Assembly: GCA_947623455.1 (NCBI GenBank)
Contig: OX392535.1
Coordinates: 42,060,688 to 42,124,687 of the forward strand
Source of the DNA: Mimachlamys varia
Taxonomy: Eukaryota > Mollusca > Bivalvia > Pectinida > Pectinidae
Reading direction: 5' to 3'
DNA: 64,000 bases
Notes under the pieces: generated by a model
Seen by the model: only the letters and a program-made list of their open reading frames with translations
Database searches by the model: none
Told to the model about the DNA's origin: nothing
Part shown: in pieces, positions 1-13,792 of the stretch
How positions within the stretch are numbered: the first letter of the stretch is position 1
How the letters are laid out: every line of letters starts with the position of its first letter
Program-made: the position numbers and the translations under genes

Positions 1-1700
1 GAGCGGTTGAAAAATCATCTTCAAAGATGAACTTATTTGAAATCAAAATGTGGCATCGTTGCATGTTACCTTAAGCCTACATAATTCATCAGAACATTTC
101 AGTTCTTAGAGTTTATGATAGACACTAAATTTGTTTTTAGCGGCTTCTTATTTAACTTAGCACTGTAAGTGACAACCGCTGTCTCTAGCTTGATGTATAC
201 CTTAAACGTCATAAGTAGCTGTCTAAACGCTCAGCGCATACACACAGTGATGACGGATCTATGACGCGTAAACACTATTAATAACTCCGCAACAGCACTG
301 CTTAGTCAAACACAACCAAGATATATCACCAATCCTACGGCGCCAGTCTTTCGGATCTCCTCGAACCAGATCGTTGACATTGGAGAGGTTCCGGATGGCT
401 GAGGCGGCCTTGAATGGCATGATGCCTGAGACGGATGCAGTTTAAATTCACATTTTGTATAAACATCGGACGCGTCCTCCGCAGTGCATCCTTTGAGGAT
501 GTATTGCTCTGCCTTAAGTGTACCCTATGAGGTATTTTGTAGTTACAGTTTTGTGACGAATTCCTAAATATGTATCAACATACAATTTCGAATACACTCA
601 ATATGTCTGTCACCTCGTCACAAGGGAACAAACTGTCAAAAGAATAATCAATATCGATGTGTTAGAGAAAGTTCTCGAACTTGTTGATGTCCCGTTTGAC
701 CGATCCATTTTACTAGTGCTTCTCGGAACTGTGTCTGAAAAAGGAACATCAGATATTACACAAACTATATAGAGGAGTCTTCAAAAAACAATGAAATGAA
801 AGAAACCTATTTTACTGATAGTGATTTTTTCTAAACAATTATCATTGTAATGCACATCTTGTTCATTATTTTTGCTTTAAACATATACGATATTTAAAAA
901 TTACAATATTGAATATGTTGTGATGATATTATTCTCTGAATTATTTTGATTTCAGAATATACGTACAAATATAACTGAATATAAACAAAACTCATAAATC
1001 AGCAGTTACTTTTGTGCATACAAATACACCGTCAACACATAATACATGATAAGCGACGAAAATATAATGTTGATACATTATATGTGTTTTTGGTCTATTG
1101 TTGAACTTGGTATATCAAGGCGTAGTGTTATGGGTTAGGGATTGTGCAAGTTATAGTTATCCAAACTACTAACGACCAAACAATAATCAAGCAGGAAGAA
1201 ATACACTCTCTCACGTAAGAGAATCAGTTAACATTTAATAACATTAATATTGTTTTCGATATCCACAAAATAAACTACCGGAATCACTTCCAAAACGTGC
1301 ATGCCAATTACTGTTAAAGCCAATTTTTTCGCATGTGGAAATTTTCGCTTACTCCGCTTCCAACCTGTTTGTAGTGTGGACATTTACGCTCTGTCAGTCA
1401 CTGTGTACCTATAATACGATTTTACACTGTACATTTGAATGGTTTGGATATATTCGCAGAGATTTAATGCCAGAAAAATAAGCAAAAATTTCCACACCAC
1501 GACAAATTACACTTTAACAACATACCTCTGCAGGGGAAGGTACAGTGCAAGGGGACCTTTTGAATTTATTGTGTCAAATTTGTTGTTTGTGCGTATGCAG
1601 GAATGCTGTCCCAGCCACAGCAAAGCCATGGCACTTAGGGGCGTCCCGCTAATAACTTTGAAGTCTTATGAGTATTTGGGCATCACCTCCACAGGTCCTA
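1..1700. other. 3' flank of the Ig gene, no gene seen
   Basis: AT-rich sequence with scattered short open frames on both strands and no recognisable domain, repeat or RNA gene. The part next to 1700 is probably 3' UTR of the minus-strand gene. An open frame at 1439-1726 (+) overlaps the exon antisense and is not supported. Confidence 0.5.
1565..1570 (-). promoter_or_regulatory. Possible poly(A) signal AATAAA of the Dpr/zig-8-like gene
   Basis: The plus strand reads TTTATT here, which is AATAAA on the gene strand, about 131 nt past the stop codon of exon D. Position and sequence fit a short 3' UTR. In AT-rich DNA the hexamer is common by chance, so this is suggestive only. Confidence 0.35.
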
Positions 1701-1819
1701 TTAGAGGACCGATGATGCGTTATTAACAAGCAGAGTGATCAGAAGGGGGCAGGCTAACAGGATAGAATAGAATTCTATTGATGTACTTGCTGTGTACTTA
1801 GCCACAGAATGCAGGTCAA
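1701..1819 (-). CDS. Exon D: terminal exon with hydrophobic C-terminal anchor, Dpr/zig-8-like receptor
   Basis: The exon begins after an excellent acceptor (AGCTTCTCTTTTAG). Its first two bases complete the codon left open by exon C (A+TT = Ile), giving VLN-I-DLHSVAK. It then runs 38 codons to TAA. The order is a short polar linker with small residues (YTASTS), a hydrophobic block of about 16 residues (FYSILLACPLLITLLV) and a seven-residue tail (NNASSVL). This is what is expected of a GPI-attachment signal or a single membrane span with almost no cytoplasmic part, both seen in the family. The assignment rests on phase, acceptor strength, the anchor and the stop, not on Ig homology. The 16-kb intron before it means another terminal exon could exist. 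A possible poly(A) signal lies about 130 nt downstream. Confidence 0.68.
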
Positions 1820-4800
1820 CTAAAAGAGAAGCTCGATATTGGCAGTGTTCATGGGTAATATTCTTTATAAACGACTTATAACAGCGACCATAATACAAGA
1901 CACACCGTGCAATAGAACAACCTACTCATCATCAATACTTAACTAGCAACCGTCCAAGTTGCTGATACTAACACACACACGCGAACGAATGAGTACATGT
2001 GTCTTTTGTGATCTAACTTATTAATGGTGCCTGTTGTCATTTCTACAAAAGCAAAAGTAAGAGAAAGAAATGAAAAGAAGCCATACACATGCCATGTGTA
2101 AAATAGAAGACGGTAATTAAAAGCAGGATGCTGTCATTAATTACAAAAAACAAACAATACCATCACAAAGCAAATTAACGTCATACGATAAATTGTGTGT
2201 TTTCGTTTTCACTTCCGTTCGGCCTTCTGTGTATTCTTTGATTGTTTGTGTTTTGAAAGCACTGTTATTTATGATGGTTAATTACTTTCGGCTTGTACAT
2301 CATCGTGTTGTCAGGCGAAAGATGTATCGTATAGTTTTGACGATAATGATAATATTTTATTACACACTGTACCTATTGTTACGATACCAAATGTTTTCAA
2401 AGAGTATTAAAATGCTAGCAACGGACATAACTAACACTTATTGCGCATGGCACGTGTTTCCTATGGTAACATTTTCTTTTTCGATGAATACAATCTAAAT
2501 TTATGTTGTATATGTCTCGCGAATCCGTCGGTAGTGTATTTATATAATGTATTTCAAATTTTCTGCCCTCTAGATTGCATATCAATTATTAGAAAGTGAA
2601 TACTTTTTACAATATCAGAATTATATATAGCACAGATACTTTATAAACCGTGTCTGATAAAAAACAGTATTAATCGAATACATTGAATAGCATTACATGT
2701 TGACATTTGCATTATATAAAACTAAATCTAGCACTACATTTTTTTTAAATATCAATAATAATGACAAAAAAAGAGATATTATTCTAAAAAGATCCATATT
2801 GATGCGAGGGTTTGACCTGTGCATCGGTATAGAATACAGTTCAACGGGGAGAATAATTAAAGAATTTCGGAATATTTTTTACTAGATATCACAAAGGCGC
2901 TGAATCTATTGATTGCATAAGACAGGAACGGAATCCACGGAGGATTTCTCAGACAGAACACGTTAATTTATTTCTATTTCACAGGCTTCCTTAATACAAA
3001 GACGAATGAAGAACAACATTCTTATCGATTTGATTGTTTCTTTTTCAAAGACTTACTGTCGTGTTAATATGTTCGGTTTTAGAAATATCAATTAAAAAAA
3101 AGTCATTATAAGAGTTTGAAAATAATCGATGTGAACGTTAAAGAAATGTTTACCATTTTTGTGGGTTTATAAATGCATGCGTCAACCTCGTTAAAAGGCT
3201 GTGATTGTCTACACTGCAGAAATCTGTGTCACCAACTTCTTTCTTAGTAACAAATACATGATGAGAACATCTTCGAAACTCGATGAAATCATAGTTTTTT
3301 CTTCCCTAACTCTATTATCAACTAACAAAGTTATCCTTATTTGAGTTTCTTTTTCATTTTCTGTGAAACAATTTGAAATATATATGTACTTTCATGAGGT
3401 ATTCCATCCCCAAAAAGATCAATACCTATATATTATTGTATAACTGTCATTAATCCCGAGTTTGTTCCAATTCAAGGTGTAAAACTGATATTTCCCTTTG
3501 GTTAATCCTTTATAATAGAAATGTTAGCAGATTGGAACAAAATCGATTCTTAGGGAAAATTCTATTACAAGCGAAAACGCTTCTAAACCCTTATTTGCAA
3601 CAGATCAAGCTGATAACGAAAACTTTGATAAATTACCAGAATGTGATTTTGAACAAATTGAGCGTGGGCTTATGTCATCAGTATTGGGAATACGGCAGTG
3701 CTATATGTTAGCCGATGGTTTCGGCAATGACTTTGTTATTGTGGTGTCTTATGATTGGATTTCAGGCCACCGTAATCGTGTAATATTTGCACTTTTATCA
3801 TAGAAGTCAACCCAAGTGAACATCAATATAGCGCGCCCTGAAATTACACAGGCATTTGACATCTCGAATCTATAATATCATCGTGAATGCACCGACATTT
3901 CTTTACTTTTGTTTTACAAATAAAGGTATTTCCATTTGATATTTCCTATACATATACATTTACTTTGCCATCGATAGAGACCGTTCAACTGTTCAAAGAA
4001 GGAGTAGTCAATTAAACTGCCCGACTTCATTATTAAATGACGAAGTAGTTGGTGTTGCCATTGTAAAAGGACGATATGTTCCGATAGTACCCGATTGTTA
4101 TGATTTACATATTCCTTTTCTGTAACGCTTTTAATGTTATGTTTAAAATCGATAACTCATATTACAATCGGGATACGTCAAATGACTGTATGTGAAGTAT
4201 TTCTATATATGAAAAAATATGGTCGTCAGCTGACGACAAGTATGTATCATGTTTTTGTTCTTTGAGCAAATCATGCAACGAAATGAAAACCCTGGTGTAT
4301 ATATTTGTTTATGTTTAATGATTCATCGTTTCTTACTTTATATTTTAGCTTGCTTTATTTACAACATCAATCTTTGATGTATTTCACATTTCTTAAAAAG
4401 ATCAGCATTTATATATTCACCCAGTTATATACATAGAGTAATTGACACTATTGAAAGTACAGTTCGTATAGATCATTAAAAAATAGATTTTTTACCGATT
4501 AGATTGAAAACTATAAGCAATGATTATCACACCTAAAAATCAAAGAAATAAGAGTAAAATATATGCTATTCAGGCATCACTCTTGTGCAAGCTTTCAGAT
4601 GTAATACCTATTATTTTTATGAATATTTATGACCACAAAAACTAATAAATACATGTACTACGTGCAAAATGTAACATAAACACACCCAACAACATGCACA
4701 CATTAGTCAATGGGACGTTGATGACGTAACTATTTAGATTGTCAGATTTTGTAATTATTGTCCTAATCTACAAAGTGTGAATTAAGCACAACATATTAAT

Positions 4801-5050
4801 AGAGCAGGTGGGAAATAGACATACACTGTGTACATAACTATGTTACTATCATGCTTATAGACATATGTTAGTATCAGACAGAGGTATAACGTTCCCTCAT
4901 CTTCTTGTATGACGATAAACAAGTAACCTTAACAGAAACCAGGAATTAGTTTATCTTTTCACATAAATGCACCCAGACACCCCAAGGTTAAGGAAAAACG
5001 TGTTATTTTACCTTCGGTTCCTTTCACACTTTTCAGTTCTTTATGAAATT

Positions 5051-5120
5051 TGACGTCATAATCATGTGATACGTGACGTCATCGAATCAATATTGGGCAC
5101 AGGAACACTGCTTTTATAAA
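5051..5120 (+). promoter_or_regulatory. Paired CRE-like sites followed by a TATA-like box
   Basis: Two exact TGACGTCA palindromes lie at 5051-5058 and 5074-5081, 23 bp apart (about two helical turns). A TTTTATAAAG sequence follows near 5112-5121. A related TGACGTAA occurs near 4724. The arrangement would suit a CREB/ATF-driven promoter, but no downstream exon was recognised, so it may be an intronic enhancer or chance. Confidence 0.25.
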
Positions 5121-7651
5121 GATCATTTCGACAAAGTAAGCATGTGTCCTGGATTTTTATTCATTTTTAATGATGTACGCTTAACATATGGTGTGTTCTT
5201 TGTGTGATTTATCATCCTTTTGTGTTATAAAAATAAACGATTAAACTAAAAATAATTTAAAACGAGATTAAGCTTGGGGGAAATGCAGTTGGATTAGGGC
5301 ACAGCACATGTGCAATTGGTTAATGCTTGCCAAGTGTTAGTGTGCAAACAGTACGATAAGAAAAAAATCACTAATACTACCCGAACAGGAATGTTTTCGC
5401 TTACCCTTTTCTCTTTTACCCACGTTTTTGTCCGGTGCTGATAATTCAAAATAAAAACATTGATAAATTCAAATTTAAATTAAATTACAGACGTACCTGT
5501 ACCAATTTCAGAATAAACATTAACAAAATTTCAATAAGCTAAGTATGTGTTTTGTTATTTGAACTTAGTGACAAAGATTTCTTCTTTGTTAATGATCAAC
5601 AAACTTGTCGGAGAGACTCCGATTTCATAGATAGAAGTTAGTGGGAAGAGTGCAAAAGTTTTATAAAAAAGTATTAACAAAAATGAATTGTACGGAATCA
5701 AAAGGTTACTAAAAATTAAAAAAAAAATAAATGAGACTGATGCAGGTTACCGAGAGAAGAAGACACACTGATCAAAGATAGAAAGAAGGTTTGAGTGACA
5801 AACAATGAAAGCAACAATATCAACGTGGGGGTAACGACCACATTTATTATAAATACACCGGAAATACATTCTTGAAGCAACTAAAACTAGGAGAAATGGT
5901 AAAAAATTGATCTAAAGTGCGCATGTCTACCTTTTCTGTTCGGATCTCTCCGATTTTTTCCTGCATCGCGCACTAACTTCATTTCTTCACCTACATGAAA
6001 ATCACAAAGCGATCTCATCAGAAAGAGTTTTACGATTTTTCAAAAATAAATAGAACTACATTACTGTATATTTTTCAAGGGTTTCGTTGGAGGACCAAGA
6101 GCCAATCCGACAAAGCACACACTACTATTCCGAGCACATTCCAGGGCGTTTTGAAACCCAGCGTGCAACTAAAGAGTTTTCTTAGCTATATATGATTGTA
6201 TCCCTTACTACACTTACCAACCTAAACAATTCGTTTGTAATACGTTTCACTTCAAGGTATTCAAATGCATTACTTCTCAGGAGTTATGTAAATGTTTATA
6301 AATTTTTATCGTTAAAATCTATACAAAAATAATACCATAATGCAATTTGATAAAAAGTCAGATAATGTGCCATATTAAAAAGAATTATTTGTCATATCCT
6401 CCATAATACAGTTTTGGAAAGGCCTCACAATGATATGATCATTTCATAAAGGCAAAAAAGATTGCGTAACAAAGAAAAGTAAGACTTGCATAGATACAAG
6501 TGTCGGGGAAATATCCAGACATATATATAGATATGATATATAATACATTTGAGTTGAACAGATTTACAATTACACATTGTACAGTTGTGAAAGATGAGGC
6601 TCATAATATACACACCTAATAGAAAACGTGAATAAAATGCATTAAAGAGGATTATACATATTGAAATGCAGTGGTGCGATTGTACCAGAGTCATGAGCAG
6701 AAATAAATGAAGATCTTATATGAATGTATAAACATTTTAAAGTTAGCAGGTACATACTTGATAACAAAGAATGAGACTACAAAGGATGATGTTATTGAAA
6801 CGCATATACACATAATATACATCTATATTAGCTGTGTAATTTGGACTGAAGATGAAGTGTGGCAGGAAACATGACTTAACTGGAAAGAAAACACATTCAC
6901 GATTTAATGTCACATGTCAGGATTACGACTGAAAAATGTGTGTTTAGCGCACACACAAGAACATTTTTACTGGTTTTACTGTCAAATTAAGACTAACAAT
7001 TAATACACTATTTGGCAATGAGAATGATGCTAAAATATTTTCAAAATATATATAAAAAAACGAGAAAACAATCGCAATAGCAAACCATTTTCTGAAGAAA
7101 AAGATAAACTTCTATAACAAGAACATCTATATAATAAACAAAAGAGTTATTTAAGATATGTTCTTGACAATTTTGACCAAAGATAAACGACCCGCCCCAA
7201 TGGACATGAATCAGTCGGTACGTTAACATTAACAACTTAAAGGGTCTCTCTATCTTCACATCACATCCAAACTAAACATGAATCAGGAAGCTAATGTCCT
7301 TCAATGTGTGTATGGACCAGAGAATGGAGGGGGAGGGATCACAACAGAGAGTGAACTGACACATAACATACAGTAACAAGAAAACATCATCGACTAAATA
7401 TATTTATCACAGGGGAATAGAGACAAGCATTAGGAAAATCGTGAGAATAGATCATAAATAAAAATAAAGTTCCCATCAGAATGTATCAGGTTTCTTATGT
7501 GCTATGTCTGTGCCTGACTCTTTGAGGGACACTCACGGCAACACACACGAATGGCGACTGGAGAAGGATGAACACATGGAGGTCATCTTTCTATCAAAAT
7601 TCTATCGGGTTTAATTCCGTATCTTTATCGAAGCTTAGCTAAGTTGGTGTT

Positions 7652-7663
7652 GGGGGGGGGGGG
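7652..7663 (+). repeat. G12 homopolymer
   Basis: Twelve guanines in a row. Likely length-variable, with no gene context beyond being in an intron. Confidence 0.9.
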
Positions 7664-8103
7664 ATTACGATTTTTAATTATCTTTTTATTTTAATAAAAA
7701 AACGATGTGTCATAAATTTGGTTACGTTTAAATGGTGTAACTTTGTTATGATGTGCGCGTTAGACCGTGTATATTCCAACGGTAGTAAGTACCGAGTAAA
7801 GAAAGCCATTAAAGTGAATATTGTTAAAGTCTTTATAGGAGCGAGACACTTAAAACATGTGATAACGGTATATGATACAAGAGATCATCGGGCGTTTTAA
7901 ATTGCCTGACTGATTAAACTGCCTTTTTAAACTTTTTACTATTAAAATTGAATTAAACGATGAATACACTGGCATTTATCTTAGCAATTTTTGGTTAATT
8001 ACAAATACATGTAATGCAGGTTTGGAGAAACAATAATCAGGGGCGCTGACAAACTTCTCATCGAATTATCAAACGATATCGAATCACAATCTAAAACTTA
8101 ACT

Positions 8104-8175
8104 GTCGTCGATGTAGCAGAAGACAATTACTCTTCCGCAACATCTGGTCTTATTCTCTTGTGCTTTTCTAGCTCC
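8104..8175 (+). repeat. Dispersed repeat family R200, fragment
   Basis: This matches the core of a ~200-bp repeat found several times in the window: GTCGTCGATG, AGCAGAAGAC, TACTCTTCCG, TCTGGTCTTATTCTC in the same order. Only the central part is kept. See the fullest copy at 52935-53160. Confidence 0.7.
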
Positions 8176-8184
8176 TTATATAAC

Positions 8185-8470
8185 GATGACTTGATAATAA
8201 ACAGGTATGAAAGTACTGCTACCCTCCTTTTACGATACGTGATGAATAAGCAATCGTGAAAACCTGTTGCTGTCCTCGACAAAGTGCTTATTTACAGGTA
8301 GGAAAACATTGCTAGCCGTTTATATCACGACGAGTGATAATAAACAGGTAGAAAAGCATTGCTACTCTGCTTATACATGTACATACATCATGCTAACTTG
8401 ATAATAAACAGGAACAGCGAAGAAAAGCATTGCTGTTTCCTCGTATCAGGACAACGTGATAAACACGTAA
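8185..8470 (+). repeat. Diverged tandem repeat, unit about 60-80 bp
   Basis: At least four imperfect units share GATAATAAACAGGTA followed by GAAAAGCATTGCTA and a C/T-rich stretch (around 8193, 8294, 8336 and 8399). Units differ in length and are clearly old. Confidence 0.6.
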
Positions 8471-8795
8471 AAAAAAGCTCACCACATCGAAATCACTTAC
8501 TTGTTCGTTTGATATGTATCCGAATATTGGGTCCAAAGTATTTTTTTATTTTTCATCAGTTAGGGTTGAACAGTTTATTGAGGGGTATTACTTAAAATTA
8601 AAAACACTGTCTACCTCGAATTAGTTAGGAAACGTTTTATTTAACAGTGTTTTGAATTGACTATTTGAATAGGTACAGCACAATCTAGCTTTGTCCTGTT
8701 TTTGGTATGGTAGACCTATTAATTGCACGATGAATACCGACAGTAAAGTCTAACATTAAATATAAATATCTTCGATTTTGGTCGTTAACATTTAA

Positions 8796-8900
8796 CTTAA
8801 ACGTTGAACGTACAATTTAGTGATGAACGGAACGTAAACGCTGAGCAAAACGTGAATAACGAACGGAACGTGAATGCTGAACGGAACGTGAACGGTAAGT
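8796..8900 (+). repeat. Short tandem repeat of GAACGGAACGTGAA type
   Basis: Five or so imperfect copies of a ~14-20 bp unit with the core AACGGAACGTGAA, e.g. near 8825, 8859 and 8879. Low complexity and non-coding. Confidence 0.55.
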
Positions 8901-11514
8901 GGGAAGACTAATAATAAATGTAAAAAAACATAAACACAAAAACAAAAAGTAAATGTGAAAACTAATTTAGTGTAAAGGACAGAGTAAATTTGTAAGTATA
9001 ATATGAATAAAAAAATCCTTCAAAAAAAAAAGATAAATAAATAAAAGATAGTAATATTGAAAACGAATAACTAACATTGGAATTTTAAATAAACTTCAAA
9101 GGCTGACAATTGAAACTGTACAGAGTACAACTTAATGTGGAATAAAAAATCATAATGTTTAAAAACAAACACATGAATTCTGAATGTGAAAGTAAACAAT
9201 ACACGTTAAAGTAAATTTCGAACATGATGTTTACTGATCGCTGTTATTTAGATTAGTAGTTTTTTGAATATTGAAGCCCGTTTTTGTCGAAGAAGGTTTG
9301 ATGTTATTGTGCAATACAGAAGCTTGATTTAGTTGCTTTCAATAGCTATTTCAAAATTGGATAATACGCAACGTGACCAAAGTTAGGAATAAGTTACTGC
9401 CTCTGGGAAAATAAGCTGAATAAACGCGTTGAAATTAGCAACTTCAAAACCCAAACCTCCAAACAAAATACTTGCAATTGCATGGAGTGTTTCATATTTC
9501 TAAATGGTATAACGAGAATCACTTGTTTAGTCGATCAAGACACCGGAGTTCAATATCTGCATTACACAAATGGTTCATTTACACATTGAAGGAGTTGTGA
9601 AATACACCATAGAGCACCTGTATAGAGCACACAATTTCTCAACGGGCATTTCAAGAGGGAAGATCATTGAACATTTCAGACACTCAAACGCAACATAAAA
9701 CACTGCCGTACAGTTTTCTCCCTAGCTTTAAGTGTTTACTCGATATTATTGACTAAAGGCTTTCACATTCTGGGGTAAATGTAAGTGGCTTTGACAATGC
9801 TTGAGAGACTCTTGAGTGGCATGAATACAATTGTTTTCCAAGTCGTTCGTTTTAGTGCCACACTCGTCCAGAAATACATGAATCAATAATATTTCATGTA
9901 TATTTCTTTATGAGTTTATTATGATGCCATTATAGTTTTGTTTATTTATACGAGAAGTTAACACCTTCACGAAAAACTTTACTTCTATAAGACATTGGTC
10001 CATTCAAGTGTGACAGAAGCGCAATATTCAGAATCGCAAAAACAAAGAATCTACTCTCAAATCTTTCCAAATATCTCCAATCACGCTACCTTCCAGCATT
10101 TGCTTTATTACATAGATGACGCCTGGACGACTACATAACTATAATTCTTAACTACAGACTGTTCATACAACATCGTTGAATGCAACGGTTTCCTTCCAGC
10201 GTGCAGTAATATACACACATTACGAGGAGCTTTTTTGGCGGGTTTATTGGTAAATTTTGTAGACTTTTAATGATCCTCGATATATTTGAGGTAGTCATCA
10301 CTTCGCCTCGTCCTTCAGCGTTTTACCCAAAGGGAAAAATAAACGTCTGTCCATGCGAGTCTTTACACATTTAATAATGATGTGAATTTTGAACGACAAC
10401 GATAATAGTCACTTAGAGAAAAAATGACAGTTCTGTTGTATTAAATCATATCAAGCACCGCAGTGACGCAGATCTAGACTGAACATACGAATGATCAAAT
10501 TATCAAAACCTGAACCACATCATAACCACGTGACATTGGAGATGCCGATTACAAATATAATGTATGTAACGATTCATTTGACGTCACAATGTGCAATCGT
10601 CTTCAATAAAAGCCAGTACTTAAAGAGTTCATTATCTTTTGAAGGGCGAAAATTTGGTAATAAATCAACTGATTTAAATCATGAGGATGTTCTATGTTGT
10701 TTCTTCAACGTGTATATTTTCAAATGTCTTATACATGTAATTGGGAAATGTACCTTATGAACCGCAGGACAATGCTACTTAATATGTCATCATACATTGA
10801 AACAATCAATATCATTGCATATCGATACATGCACAAAAACAGAGAATGCCAAAGAGTAAACGAAGCCATAACCTGGACCCAAAACCGATCAAACAGGGAC
10901 AAAATATGGGCAAAGAAATATTTACACTCAGACCCTAATAAGTATATTTCTGTATCATTTGGATATTATTTTATGATAAAATCATCAATGGATAACAATA
11001 AGATAATATTCCAATACATGTTATACTACACACATTTAAACTTGTATTAACTGTCTTTTTTGTCTATCGACTGCAGAGAATTTGTAGGTGTAGAGGAATG
11101 CCTTAATTCATCTGGTGTCTACGTCCTTGTGAATCTAATTCTACATATATGGCGAAGTCGCCCAGAACACCTGCCGTGTCCATCAAACTGCGTCCTTGAA
11201 GACATACGATTTTGACGTACAGACAGAGAAATCAGTCTTTCCCTTCAAAAAACGTCGGGACAAATCGGCATGCATCTATTTTGTTCTGAAGACCCCCGAG
11301 ACTTCTTTTACACCTATATATTGCTGTTGTCAGATCTTGAAAATGTTTTGTTAAAAAGCTAACGTGGCCTTCCCCGTACTGGACCCTAGCGACCTTACCC
11401 ACGTATTGGTATCAGAAGACATTGTCAAAGCCTTTAAATCTGAGTATTGCAATTGTTTATCTGGAATACCTACGTTCTTTATTGGGATAAAATGTGTTAA
11501 TGCTTCATATCATC

Positions 11515-11632
11515 TTATTTTACAAGGGTTTCCATAGAAATCTTTCTATTTTTCATATTTTCACCCTGGTTTTATCGATTTCGAGTTTTCGATATTTTTG
11601 TTGAAGCTTCGGTATTCTCATTTTTTATAAGC
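11515..11632 (+). repeat. Dispersed repeat family R200, 3' part
   Basis: This is the right half of the repeat: TCCATAGAAATCTTTCT, TTCATATTTT, TTTATCGATTTCGAGTTTTCG, TTGAAGCTTCGGTATTCTC and a T-run, aligned in order with the copies at 30.6 and 52.9 kb. A weakly similar piece at about 11130-11170 may be its left end. Confidence 0.6.
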
Positions 11633-13564
11633 AATGAGTGAATGTCTTTTTGAAAATAGCACTTTTACAATATAACACATCCCCACATAATGTTGGCATA
11701 CATGTACTCCCTATTAATGGAAATGTACTCCATGTGTTATTGTTAACTACAAGGAAAGATCTTAATTCTACGATTCCTCCTATATGCCAAGTCCTTGCGT
11801 TTATTTGTTAATAGAATCTGCGATACATGCTATCAAAACAATTCCAGATTCTTAAATGCGGAATCTGTCTTAATTTGTTCTAAGCAAAATTATGTTGCAC
11901 TGTTCGCTTGATATAGTTTTTGCCACTGAGCGTCGATATTTTAAGAACATACATATATCAATGATTGCTAAGATGGTTGCATGTACATAGGAAATAAACA
12001 GGAGTCCCAAACATACTTCTGCATTCTTGGTCTGTGTGCCATGACAACATTGAAGAGAAATAGATGATTTTTTCCGTAACAACATGTACTTGTTGCCATA
12101 GGAAGTATGTATGCATTTGTTAAGTTATATCAGTATTGCCCAAAAAACTACACCATGTTGGAATGTCTGTCGGGAGATTATATCGAAATGCACGAAATGT
12201 ATCTCCGCCCCCGAAGACGGTGTATGCATCTATGGAAATCATTTTGGTAATAACAACAACACAGAATTGGGTTTTTTCTTATGTTATGTGTTATATGTAT
12301 GCGATAGATTTAACTGAACTTATACATTTAGTGATATATAATATGTCCTTCATACGATATGGAAATACGACATAGTAAAGCATATCTTTCATATCACAGG
12401 AAGAGGTCAAAGATTATGTCATCAGGTCAAAATGAAAGCCCTTACCGCGTCACCCAAACAACATTGGTTTGACAATTAATATTGTTTGCTCCCAAGAACA
12501 TTCGGCAACAAATTTCCACTTGGTAGAATAGCGACTGGAATGCAGGAACCTGATTTCTTATCTGCGTTATTGGATATGACACCCATGTGTCCTAAATAAT
12601 GCACAAACTATTTCGGTCATCAGCTGGGGAAGAAAAACCACAATATACTACATACACCTTGTAGTTTACTTCCATGAGCATAGATAACAAGGCACTGTTT
12701 GCTTTCTAGAAGGTACCGAAGTACAAAGAGCGGTATGCTATTATCCTTAAGGTATATACGTCAAAACGGGTTTCCCTCTGGTCCAGAACAGATGAACTAG
12801 GAACACGTCATTCTACATAACGTGTACAAGAGAAGATATGATAGCTACAATGCTAACATCTATCCGCTTGTTAATCGCATGCATATCTCCAGCATCTGAA
12901 TCTTGTAGTTTTACCTAAAGGCAAAAGAATACTTCTTCGCTCTAATGGATGTTGATTTGGTACCATATAGTTAGAAGACGCAGTGACCTTAGTGTATGTA
13001 GGTTTTGGACAACTTGTGTGGTTAAGAATGTACTGAGATTAACAGCAACCCTGCCTAAGAATGACATATCGTTATGTTGTCCTTGTTTGCAATACATTAT
13101 AACTAGTAGATGATGCACTTCCTGTCAAGTCCCAACGAACGGTCTTGGTGGGCAAAAGAAAAAAAACGTGAATATCATGTTTTCCAATATACTTAGAGGG
13201 TTAAAAAACTGGCTAGGTATAGCAACCTAGCAACGTACAAACAAGAGATAATTAAATGAAAATGTCGTTCCATACCAGCAAGTGTTAAATTTAATATTAA
13301 AGGTTGGGTGTGCATGACTACAAAGCATTGCGCTATATATGTTTCAACTCAACCAGTATGAAGACGGATTGAAAACAAAAATCGGTTGTGATATGTATCT
13401 TGTAAAACATAACCAGTTTTATTATAACGGCATACAGCTAAACCAATATAAAATGAGTACTAGTTTTGTATGTAGTAAAAACAGCATTAGTTTTATTTTA
13501 TTCATCCTCTGACAACATATTCCTGCCGATACGAGTTATATACAAATACTATTACATGTTTCAG

Positions 13565-13792
13565 GAACAAATATATGACCGGGCTAGCCTTGCTAATGAC
13601 GCTATCAATCTTCAGCCAGTGCAAAACGTTCATCTGTCGTGTGAACCCATCTGTTATTTGCAGTTACCGTTAGCCGAAGCCGACAAAACAACTTGTGCTT
13701 GGATATCAGGCATCAGGAACAACCCAGTTGAATGTGATTTAGGAAATCTTTTGAGACAACGTCAAAGAAAAGATAGCAAAGGGTTCTTTTAA
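13565..13792 (+). CDS. Exon-like open stretch, unknown (terminal exon candidate)
   Basis: After a fair acceptor (ATTACATGTTTCAG) the frame stays open for 75 codons to a TAA. The residues look coding in composition: acidic and polar at the start (EQIYDRASLANDAINL), then VHLSCEP, four cysteines in about 40 residues, and a basic end (RQRQRKDSKG). No domain was recognised and no partner exon was found on the plus strand, so this could be a chance frame or a decayed exon. It lies inside an intron of the minus-strand Ig gene. Confidence 0.18.
   Translation, partial: EQIYDRASLANDAINLQPVQNVHLSCEPICYLQLPLAEADKTTCAWISGIRNNPVECDLGNLLRQRQRKDSKGFF

Noticed and set aside
2193..2498. 101-codon plus-strand frame with hydrophobic stretches
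   Set aside because: AT-rich chance frame with no splice sites, no domain and no coding-like residue balance.
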